From NCBI RefSeq assembly GCF_033344935.1, contig NZ_JAWPMM010000001.1:2404001-2468000 (forward strand): DNA of 64,000 bases. Reading direction: 5' to 3'. This document shows positions 1-9,294 of the stretch, piece after piece. The notes below the pieces were generated by a model that ran no database searches, was not told where the DNA came from, and saw only the letters and a list, made by a program, of their open reading frames with translations. Source of the stretch: Reichenbachiella sp. GTDB lineage: Bacteria > Bacteroidota > Bacteroidia > Cytophagales > Cyclobacteriaceae. Each line of letters begins with the position of its first letter. Position 1 is the stretch's first letter. A program made the position numbers and the translations under genes.

Positions 1-1313
1 ATCATTTCAGAAGCCCATCTATTTGTTTCAAAATCGGCATTGCTTGCAAAAAATTTCAAATTGAGATTACCCAATAAGCTCTTAGCCATAGCTCTGGCAT
101 TATGGCCTCCCATAATGCAATAAAGGTTATTTAAATTTTGAGTGATGTACATTGTAGCCGCCCAAGAGCTGCGCGCCATGGCCTGAAAATCACTATCCCC
201 TTGAGGGTTACAAAATGCCTGATACTCGTCAATGAAAAGACAAGCAGGTTTGGGGGCAGGTTCTTCATTAACTTTCCGGCGCTGCATTGCACCTTGAAAC
301 TCACATTTGTAAATGGTTGCCGCAAAGCGACCAGCCAATCCAAATTTTTTAAGAGGAAAATCGACGATAACGATCTTTTTTTGTTCAATAATATTTTCAG
401 GTAGGAGGTCTTCGCTAAGACCAGCGGCAAATTGATTTTTTAAGATTCCATCATACTTAAAAGGATTAATCATTCCCATGAACGATTGAACTATAATGCT
501 CCGCGTTTTCTCAGATAATCTTGCAAATTCATTAAGCCAGAAATCTTCGGTAGTACCTGCATCTTCTTGTTCTTTCTCCGTCAAATCACGGCTTTGCATT
601 TTATGAAACACCTGAATGAAGTAGTTTGAAGCGATCCATTCTGCAAGTTCAATTCTGGCTTCCTCTCGTTTTTGGGGATCAATGCCTCGCTCTGTGGTAA
701 TGGTTCGGACAAGGTTGTTATAGTGTTTTGCTTCTTCCTCTATGAATGAGGTGGTTGCAAGCTTGCGCATATTGGAAATGCTGATTTCCTCTCCAGCCAA
801 TGCAAGTAAGGAGATAATACTGCTGATTAAATCTTTTAAAGATTCATCCCAATACGGGTCTTGATTATTGCCTCCACTGCCTGATAAGGATAGGCGGGTT
901 ATATCACGTAAGTTCATCAAAGCGTTATTAGTATTAAAAACATCTCCTGCACCTTCCCCTTTGCGTTGCATTTCGTACTCTAAAAAGTTGAATTCAAGTC
1001 CACTTGCCTTATTGAAGATGATCAAATCCTTTTCTCGTCCTGTGGCTTTAGCGTATTCTACCCACCTGTCTTTCTCATCTGGTTTTGCGCAGAGTACGCA
1101 GAAGCCAAATCCTGCTTTCAACATGGCTAGTGCTGCGTGTTTTCCCGCACCGCTGGATTTTCCGCTTCCCGTGCTTCCGGTTATTAGAGTTCCTTCAACC
1201 GCATCAGCCCATGTAATTATGGTCTTTGTACCTGGTACTTCATAAAGCGGTGTATCTAATAGGTTTTCGTGGCTCTGATAGCTCTTCTCTGAATTTGATT
1301 GAAACAGTTTCAT
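1..1313 (-). CDS. Type IV coupling protein (TraD/VirD4-like), 3' end missing
   Basis: The frame is open from the ATG at 1311-1313 to the window edge, about 437 codons, so the C-terminus is missing. Coupling proteins are inner-membrane or membrane-associated hexameric ATPases that pass the relaxase-DNA complex to the conjugation channel. Residues 46-54 read GSTGSGKSS (Walker A), IVIVDFP near residue 317 is Walker-B-like, and CLFIDEYQAF near 360 matches the DE-containing motif of TraD/TraG proteins. No N-terminal membrane segment is seen, so it is the soluble type or relies on a partner. It lies downstream of the relaxase and two small genes on the same strand, a normal mobilisation-operon order. 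Family assignment is firm; the exact subfamily is not. Confidence 0.88.
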   Translation of the reverse strand, partial: MKLFQSNSEKSYQSHENLLDTPLYEVPGTKTIITWADAVEGTLITGSTGSGKSSGAGKHAALAMLKAGFGFCVLCAKPDEKDRWVEYAKATGREKDLIIFNKASGLEFNFLEYEMQRKGEGAGDVFNTNNALMNLRDITRLSLSGSGGNNQDPYWDESLKDLISSIISLLALAGEEISISNMRKLATTSFIEEEAKHYNNLVRTITTERGIDPQKREEARIELAEWIASNYFIQVFHKMQSRDLTEKEQEDAGTTEDFWLNEFARLSEKTRSIIVQSFMGMINPFKYDGILKNQFAAGLSEDLLPENIIEQKKIVIVDFPLKKFGLAGRFAATIYKCEFQGAMQRRKVNEEPAPKPACLFIDEYQAFCNPQGDSDFQAMARSSWAATMYITQNLNNLYCIMGGHNARAMAKSLLGNLNLKFFASNADFETNRWASEM

Positions 1314-1332
1314 ATCTAAGTTCTTTAATTGT

Positions 1333-1992
1333 CTAATCTATTGTTCTGTCCATTCCTTTTGATTTGCGTAATTCTTTTGGTGAGGGTTCAGTCTCACTGA
1401 AATACTTGCTCAGTTTTTTCTTGATTTTGGATAAGGATTTCTGATCCAGTTCTGGCGTTTTCAGGCTTGAAGCCAGCGATAAATTTTCAGGATCAGCTTG
1501 TATTTTCTTGATCTGTTCCTTCGTCTGATCTCTAACATCCTTCACTGCACTATATTCAGCCATGAGGCTTCCAAGCTTCTTATAAGCTTTGGTTTTGTCA
1601 GATTGTCTGGTGGTATCTTCTAGCTTTAGCTCTTTATCTTTTTCATGGCTAAACCATTTGCTCAAATTTTCATGTCGTCGGTATTCACTTTTTGCTTCTT
1701 CAACAATACCGTCACGTAAATCTTGATCTGCTTGCTCTCTGGCGTATTTGATATTCTCGAAGGATGTATGGGGCAGGGCGGCTCTTATACCGTGAGCGAA
1801 GAACAGATCAGATTTAGCCCGCTTGTCTAGCTCTTCTCGCTGTTGATTTTGATAGCGTTTCTTGATTTTTTGAATCTTAAAGAACTGATTTTGATCCCCT
1901 TTGCTGTAGAGATCGAGACGGTTTTGGAACTCTTCTTCGGATAGATTTCTTGGTGTTAACCTGTATTTGTTATGTTTTTTGGATCCTTTCAT
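1333..1992 (-). CDS. Charged coiled-coil protein of the mobilisation operon, unknown function
   Basis: A 219-residue protein very rich in Lys, Glu, Gln and Arg with no hydrophobic segment. Most of it should be helical or coiled coil, for example residues 35-70 and 90-160. The N-terminus is basic (MKGSKKHNKYR), which suits DNA or acidic-protein contact. It lies between the coupling protein and a 143-residue unknown gene with gaps of only 6-19 bp, so it is probably co-transcribed with the relaxase. A relaxosome accessory role is an inference from position. I do not recognise the family. Confidence 0.7.
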   Translation of the reverse strand: MKGSKKHNKYRLTPRNLSEEEFQNRLDLYSKGDQNQFFKIQKIKKRYQNQQREELDKRAKSDLFFAHGIRAALPHTSFENIKYAREQADQDLRDGIVEEAKSEYRRHENLSKWFSHEKDKELKLEDTTRQSDKTKAYKKLGSLMAEYSAVKDVRDQTKEQIKKIQADPENLSLASSLKTPELDQKSLSKIKKKLSKYFSETEPSPKELRKSKGMDRTID

Positions 1993-1998
1993 ATCTCA

Positions 1999-2430
1999 TC
2001 ATTTTAAATATTCGCTTACTGCGTCTCCTTCGACTGTAATGTCTTTGACAAACGTGCTTGCCAAGCCGTCATCCTTGCCGGAAGCACTGGTTTTAACCCA
2101 GGCTAATAGCTCCTGAGTCAGGTTATCATGGATGGGGTCAAGGTTGCGGCCTGCAATGGTTATCAATAATTCATAAGCCTTGATGTATAGCAGGCTGCTG
2201 TCTGCCAATATGCTAATCGGAAGCATTGAATAGGAAATACCGTAGCGTTTTCCAGAGCGGAGAATGATTTCAAAGCGTTTGACCAACTCACCTTTTGCGC
2301 CAATGGCATAGAACTGGCCTGTCGTAGAAAAAACAGCAGGTGAACTTTGCTTTGAATCCTGATCTGTTGGTTTAGATTCTGCTGGAAATATCCCTCGTAA
2401 CTTCGTTCTGTCTTTGTCTTGATACCGCAT
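1999..2430 (-). CDS. Unknown protein following the relaxase
   Basis: A 143-residue protein with a polar N-terminal 35 residues and a more compact C-terminal part (residues 36-143) that mixes beta and helix. The start overlaps the 3' end of the relaxase gene by 59 bp in another frame, which suggests translational coupling, though a later non-ATG start is possible. No catalytic motif is visible. It is followed 6 bp later by the coiled-coil gene. A conjugation accessory role is inferred from position only. Confidence 0.65.
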   Translation of the reverse strand: MRYQDKDRTKLRGIFPAESKPTDQDSKQSSPAVFSTTGQFYAIGAKGELVKRFEIILRSGKRYGISYSMLPISILADSSLLYIKAYELLITIAGRNLDPIHDNLTQELLAWVKTSASGKDDGLASTFVKDITVEGDAVSEYLK

Positions 2431-5128
2431 AGTTTTCTATTTTCTTATTCATTGATTGGTGATGAGCACGTTGCTTTTGTTCAAGCAATCTGCGCTCATG
2501 TTCATTGGCAACCTCACGAGCCGTCTTGCGTTCTCCGCTTCTTACAATGGCTGATTTGAGTTCTTTCTTATCATCTGTGTATAGCTGGATTCGAGATCGT
2601 CCTCGCGAAACAGCTACATAGAAGGCTTGATCATTAATGGCACCACGGGATGCCTCACTCATGCTGATATACACATCCTGACACGTCTTCCCTTGAGCTG
2701 AAAAACTCGTAGAAGCATAATTGTGCGCTAAATGATAGCTATCCTTGGCAAGTGTTTTACCATTCTCCAATTTGATATCGCTACCAACAAAACCCTTTAC
2801 AATTTGAGGAGTACCATTATTGATCTTGGTCTTCTCCTTGGACTTCAAATTAACTGTCGGTTTAATCAAGTCACCAGTCGCTATATTGATTTTGGTCTTT
2901 TGGTAAATCGAATAATATTCGGGCTTGTCATGGGGCAGGGTTAGGACCTGTTTTGTTTTTAAGTCCCGAACCATAATCTTGTCTTTCTTCTCTCTCGGTA
3001 AGATTTCATAATGTGAGCCGGCCTTGAAGCCCGATTTGTTGTCCTTGGCTTTTTGATTCTTGATGAATCGCACGACATGGCCTTTTTGGTAATTCACCAA
3101 ATCCTTTTTCTGGCTCTCACTGAGTGATAAATCTTTGAGTGTATCAAAGGTTCTTTCTTGGCCTTTAATACGACCTGCTGCTTTTTGTTTTTTGCGAATT
3201 AATTCTGAAATCTGATCCTTCTCAAAATTTGTCGGGCTTACAATCAATGCACTGCGTTTAGCCTTTATTGATGCGATGTAATCATCGGCTATTTTGTTAA
3301 GCCTTTCATCATGATCCGGTATCTCTTGAACGGCCTTCATTTTCTTATCTAAAATCTGGTAGCCCTCAAGGGTCTTGCGGTTAGATATAAGATCGACAGC
3401 CTTTTTGTAATCCGAAGGCTGCTGTCTCATATTCTGCTTCACGTGAATGGTTTTGATTTTAGCCTGCTGTAGGATGCGAAGCGCATCTCCATATTCTCCA
3501 GGACTTGCATGTTGTCCAATGTTGCCGCTTAAAATGACTCTTGCATTTTGTTCTTTAGCAATTTTTAGAATTTCGGATTTGGTTTTCACGCCGCACATAC
3601 TGGCCTCATCAACACAAATGACATTTTCTCGAATTGATTGCTGTAATTCAGGGTTTATCAAAAAAGCAGCAATTGTCTGTGCCTCGGAAAAACCTTCTTT
3701 CCGAAGGACTTCAACAGCTTGTGATGAGGGGGCTATTGGAGTCATGATTTTGTTAACTGCTCTTAGGCCATCAGCTAGTTCTTGAAGCAAAGTCGATTTG
3801 CCTGAACCTGCTTTTCCTTCCAAAGCCACAATTTGATCGGAAGATGAAAGAATTTGCTTTACGGCATTCTTTTGATCCTTATTAAGGAAGTCTCGCTTGA
3901 TTTTATAGTCAGAATTAAGAGGCTTGAATTTGCCTTTTCCTTCGGTTGCGAGAGAGATCATAAAATCCTCAAAATGAACCATTTCTCTGGTTGTGATAAT
4001 GTTGATATTATTCTCTTCCGATTTTAAGATATTATCTCGGCTATTCAGTTCTTTCTCGAAATCTGCTGGGCTGTGACCGCTTCCAAAGCTCAAAGCCATT
4101 GCATGACCCAGCACGCGTTTTTCTTCGGCTATCGAATTCTTCTGAAGGAAATGGGAAAGACTTCGATCTATTGCCTCTTTTACAGATATTGAATTGGACT
4201 TGCCTTTATATTCTCCTTTGATGTTTTGCAGAGCCTCGAATTCTTCCTTGCTCAACTGGTCTTTCCAGAGATCGTAAAGCTTGTTTTCAGGCACAGATTT
4301 GTTCTTACTTACGCGGCTGAGTGCCGCTAATTTTGCTTTCTCTTTTGGATCGGTGACATTCTTTTCCTGCGCTAGACGATCCACGATTTTACTTCGCTCT
4401 GAAAACCGCTCCAAAATTGATTTCGGGACGCCAACAATTTCCCAGGCATCTTGCGTACGCTCGACCTTATAGCCAAGCTCAACCATCTTGTTGCTTAGGA
4501 TATTATGGAAGTAGGATTGCAGGTAAGGCGCTGACTTGAAGATCAGATATGGATCAATCGCTAATATCTTGTTTCGTTCTTTGCTGTAGGTAGCGGAGAT
4601 CAGAAAATTATGAATATGCTCCAATGGCTGTCCCGCAAAGACTTTTTTACCGTCGCTTCTAACATGTTCTACAGGTCTGCCGATCCTGTGATGAAATTCT
4701 GCCCAGCATCCATTGCCAGTGTGTTCGTAAAAGCGTCCGTATTGAGTGTTAGCTTGAGCTAAGATTAGCCGTTCAGCTTCAAGCATCATTTCACGATTTG
4801 CATACTTAAAGGCTGTTATGAATTCGGGATCATCTGTTAACGCTGAGAGAACACTAAAACTCTTTGGGGGCAGGGTGGTTATGTCCCAACCCACTTTTCG
4901 ATTATCCTTTGTTATCGGCGTTAAACGTTCTTTTGAGTCTGGAATTTGATTGTGAACTAAAGCATCAAAATTCTCTAAAGTAACGTTCTTAAGTCCTAAT
5001 CGTGTAGCCAGATTCCCGTTCCAGAAAGCTTCAATCTCTTCCTTGTAGTATTCACCTTGTTTTCTGAGTGAGGTCTTGTGATAGCCGGACGCGGCTTTCG
5101 CATTTGCTGAGGCTGTTATTCTCATCAT
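2372..5128 (-). CDS. MobF-type conjugative relaxase-helicase (TrwC/TraI-like)
   Basis: The protein nicks one strand at oriT, stays bound to the 5' end, and unwinds the plasmid for transfer. From the ATG at 5126-5128 it is 918 residues. Candidate catalytic tyrosines are Tyr16 and the pair Tyr27-Tyr28. The TrwC-type stretch VGWDITTLPPKSFSVL is at about 79-94, and the metal-binding histidines are at LEHIHNF (His171, His173). The helicase part has GKAGSGKST (Walker A, about residue 440) and the C-terminal motifs STSFSAQGKT and FYVAVSRGRSR. An in-frame ATG at 5216 would add 30 hydrophobic residues not expected ahead of a relaxase, so I prefer the inner start; the next codon is also ATG. No oriT was identified with confidence. 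Confidence 0.9.
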   Translation of the reverse strand: MMRITASANAKAASGYHKTSLRKQGEYYKEEIEAFWNGNLATRLGLKNVTLENFDALVHNQIPDSKERLTPITKDNRKVGWDITTLPPKSFSVLSALTDDPEFITAFKYANREMMLEAERLILAQANTQYGRFYEHTGNGCWAEFHHRIGRPVEHVRSDGKKVFAGQPLEHIHNFLISATYSKERNKILAIDPYLIFKSAPYLQSYFHNILSNKMVELGYKVERTQDAWEIVGVPKSILERFSERSKIVDRLAQEKNVTDPKEKAKLAALSRVSKNKSVPENKLYDLWKDQLSKEEFEALQNIKGEYKGKSNSISVKEAIDRSLSHFLQKNSIAEEKRVLGHAMALSFGSGHSPADFEKELNSRDNILKSEENNINIITTREMVHFEDFMISLATEGKGKFKPLNSDYKIKRDFLNKDQKNAVKQILSSSDQIVALEGKAGSGKSTLLQELADGLRAVNKIMTPIAPSSQAVEVLRKEGFSEAQTIAAFLINPELQQSIRENVICVDEASMCGVKTKSEILKIAKEQNARVILSGNIGQHASPGEYGDALRILQQAKIKTIHVKQNMRQQPSDYKKAVDLISNRKTLEGYQILDKKMKAVQEIPDHDERLNKIADDYIASIKAKRSALIVSPTNFEKDQISELIRKKQKAAGRIKGQERTFDTLKDLSLSESQKKDLVNYQKGHVVRFIKNQKAKDNKSGFKAGSHYEILPREKKDKIMVRDLKTKQVLTLPHDKPEYYSIYQKTKINIATGDLIKPTVNLKSKEKTKINNGTPQIVKGFVGSDIKLENGKTLAKDSYHLAHNYASTSFSAQGKTCQDVYISMSEASRGAINDQAFYVAVSRGRSRIQLYTDDKKELKSAIVRSGERKTAREVANEHERRLLEQKQRAHHQSMNKKIENYAVSRQRQNEVTRDISSRI

Positions 5129-5288
5129 GACGGTCTCGTTTTTAGTCTGTTCGGGATTGAAAAAGACGAGCATGAATAAAAGGCTGATGCCTGACGATAT
5201 GGTGCGCGTCTTTATCATTTAGATGTACTCGTTTTGTTCTCCTGTGTCAAGGGAAAAAGGAAAATATTCTTATCGCTGTTCATCGTTC

Positions 5289-6008
5289 TCATGCGTTTAA
5301 AATTGATCGTGTGTGTGCCTGATATGAGCGATCCAGAACTTGCTGTGCCAGTTCAGCGGAAGCTGTTGAGATCATGAAAATTCCAAAATGAGCATCTCCA
5401 ACATACTTCCATGCAGCAATGCCAATTCCGACAGCAATCGCGAAATCAAGCAGGCTACATAAAAATTCGTTTACAGGTAGAAATTTGGAAAGCCCTAATC
5501 CGATCCAACTCTGACCTCTCATGGTTAAGCTTGAATTTCCTTTCCCGATCCACACAGCAATTAAATGAGTCAGAGATGTAAGCGTAAATAGCCCTGTGTA
5601 AACCAGTAAAAACTTTGATTCCACATCAATAAAAGCTAGTTGGTAGAGTTCACTTGGCGTTTTGAAAAAAGGTAAAACAGGTACTAGGAACATGGCTAAG
5701 GGCTTCAAGAGAATAGGCACATGCGTACTATTGAAGCTAAGCGAAAAACTCAGGGCTGAACAAATGGCAAGGATACCTATGGTCTGACTTCCAGCCTTGA
5801 AACGAAATAGACACCAATGCATGGTTGCGAGCATGGCTTTGTTAAATCGTGCATATTGTTTCAGTAATAAAAGACACGTTTTCTCCCAATGCTTATTAAA
5901 AAATGTCTCCCAGAATGGAGAGGTATAAGCTCCCCAGATAATTGCATTATCAGAAATTTTAAGCGTCTTGCGAACCTGCATGTCCCGATTGGATTTATCC
6001 GTAATCAT
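5289..6008 (-). CDS. Multi-pass membrane protein of the conjugation region, unknown
   Basis: A 239-residue protein with a polar first 55 residues and then about four to five hydrophobic segments (roughly 72-92, 98-115, 130-152, 170-185, 186-202). The C-terminal 35 residues are polar. It sits upstream of the relaxase on the same strand and downstream of a secreted vWA protein, so it probably belongs to the same transfer module. Multi-pass proteins such as TrbL/VirB6 occur in such modules but are usually larger, and no family motif was recognised. An alternative start lies at Met10. Confidence 0.65.
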   Translation of the reverse strand: MITDKSNRDMQVRKTLKISDNAIIWGAYTSPFWETFFNKHWEKTCLLLLKQYARFNKAMLATMHWCLFRFKAGSQTIGILAICSALSFSLSFNSTHVPILLKPLAMFLVPVLPFFKTPSELYQLAFIDVESKFLLVYTGLFTLTSLTHLIAVWIGKGNSSLTMRGQSWIGLGLSKFLPVNEFLCSLLDFAIAVGIGIAAWKYVGDAHFGIFMISTASAELAQQVLDRSYQAHTRSILNA

Positions 6009-6050
6009 ATCCTTGAATTTTAGTTGTATAATTAGGTTTTAAGAGGGCTG

Positions 6051-6782
6051 CTAAAAGGCAGCCCTAGCTTGAAATGCACCGCCTTTGGCTTTTATGAGAC
6101 GTTCCCAAAATCGAGACATCCAAAGCTCCATATCCGTCTTACCCGGCGTAATCAAGATCACTGAAAATCCTGCCAGATCAGGAAGCAGGGCATCACGCTC
6201 CAAAGCCTCAACAATAGCATCAAAATCGGTTATGACCTGTGCAGGGTTATTTTTATAGCGCAGGGCGTTGAATGCTGAACTTACTTCGATTCCGTCCGAG
6301 AAAATGAAAAGAGTTTTACTGGAAGCGCTTGAATGAAAGTCCTTTGTGATGGCGACTATCGTTCGATATAAATTGGTCTGTTGCTCATCACATGGTTGAT
6401 CAGCTAGATAGTCCAAATCAACTTTAGCTTTGGCTAAAAATTGTCTCAGTGCTTTGTCGCGCTCAGAGCTAGATGCAAACCAGCTATCATCAGCTTTTTG
6501 TAATGGTGCTAAGCGTATCTCGGCTATCCTGCTTTCGCCGCACGTGGCGGTTCTGAAATTTACCCCTTGATCCGAGTCTTTAAGATCAAGATAGGTGATC
6601 ATTTTTCTAAAGATTGCATCTTCATCAAATGCTTTAGCCTCATTCGAGCTTTCACTAACATCGCGGATAATACCCACCTCTACGATTTGAGCAGTTAGCT
6701 CAGTTCCAATGAACATTAGGCTCAATAGCAAACCCACACCAACCTTGCTGGTTGTGATCTTTATATTTTGTATCTCTTTCAT
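6051..6782 (-). CDS. Exported von Willebrand A-like protein
   Basis: A 243-residue protein with an N-terminal signal sequence (hydrophobic residues 14-28 ending TELTAQ), so it should be exported. D41-V-S-E-S45 is a MIDAS-type DxSxS metal-binding motif, and the later strand LFIFSDGIE matches the second metal-contacting loop of vWA domains. This fold mediates metal-dependent protein contacts. Its neighbours are membrane proteins and the relaxase, so a surface or periplasmic contact role during transfer is plausible but inferred. Two cysteines (in TCGES and PCDEQ) could form a periplasmic disulfide. Confidence 0.7.
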   Translation of the reverse strand: MKEIQNIKITTSKVGVGLLLSLMFIGTELTAQIVEVGIIRDVSESSNEAKAFDEDAIFRKMITYLDLKDSDQGVNFRTATCGESRIAEIRLAPLQKADDSWFASSSERDKALRQFLAKAKVDLDYLADQPCDEQQTNLYRTIVAITKDFHSSASSKTLFIFSDGIEVSSAFNALRYKNNPAQVITDFDAIVEALERDALLPDLAGFSVILITPGKTDMELWMSRFWERLIKAKGGAFQARAAF

Positions 6783-6806
6783 ATTTGAAGTATTTAAAGT
6801 TGAAAA

Positions 6807-7544
6807 TCAGTTGATATAAGCTATCTCTATAGCCTGTGTTATGCGTAACCTTGCATTTTTATGCATGTCGAGTTCGTACTTGTAGTCATGCTCCATTCTC
6901 GCCAGCTTTTTCTCAAGCTCACGTGCTTCTTTTTCTAGGGAATTCAGGTGGTCTGTGACACGTCCTTCTGCTGTAATTGTAGGCTTGGCATTGGCACGTT
7001 CGAATCGACCTTTGAGAAGCAAAACACGATATTGAAAGGCTCTCCATAATTCGGACATGGATAAGCGACTTCTGAGCGGTTGAAAGTTCTTGGCATCAGA
7101 GTAATACAAGTAGCTCAAGAACACCGCAAAACCATACAAGAGTGTGATAAGGCCGGTAGCAATGATGTGCTTTTGTGATTCACGTCTTGGTGCTGAGTCT
7201 GGGTCAAGATAAAAGGTAAGGGGATCGGCTGCTTCTTGTCTGGCAACCTCAGCTTGTCCAACATAAATGAAGCTCAGCAGTCCTAATCCAAGAATGAAGG
7301 CAATGACAATGAGGTCATATCTCTTCTTCACCAAAAGCTTACCCGTAACCTTCGGAAGCACACTAAATAATGTCGCCATACCCAATGCCAGTATATTACC
7401 GAGTACGGGCATATCGAGCACAAGCGTGTAAAGTGGTTTGCTCAATGTATAATCTGTAACGAACAGAATTACACTGACCAGAAACAATACTGGCCAGGAC
7501 ACAATAAAGTCCTTCAGGGCATTTTTTAATTTGCTATCAATCAT
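6807..7544 (-). CDS. Membrane protein with C-terminal coiled coil
   Basis: A 245-residue protein from the ATG at 7542-7544. This ATG overlaps the stop of the upstream gene by 8 bp, a usual coupling arrangement; an upstream in-frame ATG at 7586 is less likely. There are about four hydrophobic segments (roughly 12-32, 38-62, 77-97, 127-147). A long Glu/Lys/Leu-rich helix follows from about 195 to 235 and should be a cytoplasmic coiled coil. No enzyme motif is visible. It is probably in one operon with the vWA protein and the small coiled-coil gene. Confidence 0.65.
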   Translation of the reverse strand: MIDSKLKNALKDFIVSWPVLFLVSVILFVTDYTLSKPLYTLVLDMPVLGNILALGMATLFSVLPKVTGKLLVKKRYDLIVIAFILGLGLLSFIYVGQAEVARQEAADPLTFYLDPDSAPRRESQKHIIATGLITLLYGFAVFLSYLYYSDAKNFQPLRSRLSMSELWRAFQYRVLLLKGRFERANAKPTITAEGRVTDHLNSLEKEARELEKKLARMEHDYKYELDMHKNARLRITQAIEIAYIN

Positions 7545-7968
7545 GGTCTTTTTGTTTTGATTGTGAATTGAATTTTTCCTGTTCATCTGCTTGTGCTTGT
7601 AGCTTATTCAGCTTGGCATTATGCAGATCAATGTGCTCGTAGACTTCATCCGGGATGATGGATTTTTCCGACTCAACATACTCAGAGAAGCGGGTTTTGA
7701 TATCTGATATTTTATCTTGGAGCTGGGTCAACTCGTTTTTTGTCAGCTTAATTTTCAAACTGTACTTTGCGTGTATTGTGCTCAGAGCTTCATCCAATCT
7801 TAGTTTGGCTTGCTTCTTAGTTATCCTTAGAGGGACTTTTCTTTTTTTGTTTCCTAATGCCGTTTCTACCCACTCTTTAATATGATCTTCGATGGTGAAA
7901 TCGTAATAGATATGGCGATCTGTAGTGTGAGTTTCTCCCTTTAAAAGATTGTCTAATAGTGTCCTCAT
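7537..7968 (-). CDS. Small coiled-coil protein, first gene of the leftward set
   Basis: A 143-residue soluble protein rich in Lys, Glu and Gln with heptad-like helices at about 50-100 and 108-135. It is the first leftward gene after the divergent intergenic region at 7969-8137, so it may head the operon that reaches the relaxase. Its start lacks an SD sequence. The function is not recognisable. Its 3' end overlaps the start of the next membrane gene, which points to coupled translation. Confidence 0.62.
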   Translation of the reverse strand: MRTLLDNLLKGETHTTDRHIYYDFTIEDHIKEWVETALGNKKRKVPLRITKKQAKLRLDEALSTIHAKYSLKIKLTKNELTQLQDKISDIKTRFSEYVESEKSIIPDEVYEHIDLHNAKLNKLQAQADEQEKFNSQSKQKDHD

Positions 7969-8004
7969 ATTGTCTAAATATTAGTATTCTAAATAAATCA
8001 ATAT

Positions 8005-8110
8005 GCTGTATTAATAATCATTACTGCATAATGAAGTAAACGTAGTAAAACAATTTATCAATTCCAAATACTGCTAAATGTTTGACATTACTAGGAATGT
8101 AGTTTACTTT
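8005..8110 (+). promoter_or_regulatory. Divergent control region with a sigma70-like promoter
   Basis: The stretch between two divergent genes holds TTGACA at 8082-8087, a 17-nt spacer and TACTTT at 8105-8110, reading rightward. An imperfect 9-bp inverted repeat (TATGCTGTA / TACTGCATA) lies at about 8003-8030. AGTAAAC at 8035-8041 is mirrored by GTTTACT at 8102-8108, the latter overlapping the -10. These are candidate operators. The promoter matches the style of others on this element. Confidence 0.5.
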
Positions 8111-8137
8111 TAAGGTTTGGACTTAATAATCAATTCG

Positions 8138-8836
8138 ATGACTAAAAAGCGAACGACAGAAGAAAAAAATACCAAATCTGTATTGGTGGTGAGGGAGATT
8201 TTCGTTGATGAAAATGATTTGTCAAATTTACAAGAGGACGCAAAATCCTATAATGGACTAGTGATAAATGAAAGCGCTAACGCCATTAAATTTGAAGCTT
8301 CTAAGTCAGCAGTATATGACAAGTTTGCTAGAGCGGATGTAGTCGATAAATATGGCTTCATAGTACCAACAGGCGACGAAGTTAGGTTTGCAGATACGAA
8401 AAGTATTGAAGAGGAGAAGAACTTGTCTAGTGGAAAAAAGAAACTCGTTGTAGATGAGAAATTAAAAAAGAAATATCCAGAATATTCAAGCGACATTAAG
8501 AAACTCTTTAATTCCTTTATGGGTGGGGATTTAGTTGAATTTGAAGATGCCATTGATCAAATTTTATCAAAAAAAGAGGAGGGACGTCTTTATAAACACG
8601 GTAATAGAGGAAACAAAGAAGCAGCTGATAACTTTGCCCGCGAAATGTTTCCTCATATGATTGAGGCAAAAAAGCACGCCAATACTTATGATGAAATCGC
8701 CCATTATTTTAATGCAATACTAAATCTAAGAACTAGAAGAGGTAAATTATTTAATAATACGGCTGTCATACGTCTTGAAAGGAAACAAAAGGAACTCGGT
8801 TTAAAACCGGATCAAAATTATCCAGAAGTCAACTAG
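8138..8836 (+). CDS. Unknown cytoplasmic protein
   Basis: A 232-residue protein starting MTKKRTTEEKN; an in-frame upstream ATG at 8117 would lie only 7 nt after the predicted -10 element. It is acidic and basic in blocks with no membrane segment. The N-terminal half (15-90) looks like a small alpha/beta domain; residues 105-232 are mostly helical and end in a basic stretch (LRTRRGK, RLERKQK). No catalytic motif is visible. It begins a rightward pair with the following small gene. I do not recognise the family. Confidence 0.6.
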   Translation: MTKKRTTEEKNTKSVLVVREIFVDENDLSNLQEDAKSYNGLVINESANAIKFEASKSAVYDKFARADVVDKYGFIVPTGDEVRFADTKSIEEEKNLSSGKKKLVVDEKLKKKYPEYSSDIKKLFNSFMGGDLVEFEDAIDQILSKKEEGRLYKHGNRGNKEAADNFAREMFPHMIEAKKHANTYDEIAHYFNAILNLRTRRGKLFNNTAVIRLERKQKELGLKPDQNYPEVN

Positions 8837-8864
8837 GTTTGATGCTAACCCACACCTAAAATAA

Positions 8865-8893
8865 TTGACATAAAAACAAAAGTCTGCTAGATA
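8865..8893 (+). promoter_or_regulatory. Sigma70-like promoter
   Basis: TTGACA at 8865-8870, a 17-nt spacer, then TAGATA at 8888-8893. It precedes the AGGAGG ribosome binding site of the next gene by about 20 nt. The -35 is perfect and the -10 is weak. Confidence 0.45.
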
Positions 8894-8925
8894 AACCTCC
8901 ATTCTGGTAAATGAGGAGGAAGTCT

Positions 8926-9294
8926 TTGAAAGACGAAAATAAATTAGAAGGCAAGCTTAAAACACTTGTCGTGGCTTTTGAGAAGACAAGTTCTGATAAT
9001 GACGAAACAGAAGTTGAGGCCATGATCTCACTTCTGGAAAAGTATAATTGGGATATTAAAGCAGTTGACCTAACTGTAAAAATTATAGGATCAGGACCGT
9101 TGATGACTTTTGAAGATTCTGACTATTTTAATAGAACCTGGAAGAAAGCAAACCAATCGGAACCTAAGGCTCAACTGACCGAAAATGAGAAATTGGATAG
9201 AGTTATTGAACTCTCGAAGAGCGATGCATTTGGATGTGATCACAATCAAATTAAAATGATCGCTGAAACTTTAAAGCTTAGTGATCCTTCTTAA
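8926..9294 (+). CDS. Small unknown protein, TTG start
   Basis: An in-frame ATG at 8911 would place AGGAGG (8914-8919) inside the coding sequence as Arg-Arg codons. That hexamer sits 6 nt before an in-frame TTG at 8926, the ideal spacing for a ribosome binding site, so I take TTG as the start (122 residues). The protein is soluble, mostly helical and polar. Residues 25-50 and 85-122 may form two small helical units. Its 3' end overlaps the convergent AraC-type gene by 17 bp. The function is unknown. Confidence 0.62.
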   Translation: MKDENKLEGKLKTLVVAFEKTSSDNDETEVEAMISLLEKYNWDIKAVDLTVKIIGSGPLMTFEDSDYFNRTWKKANQSEPKAQLTENEKLDRVIELSKSDAFGCDHNQIKMIAETLKLSDPS

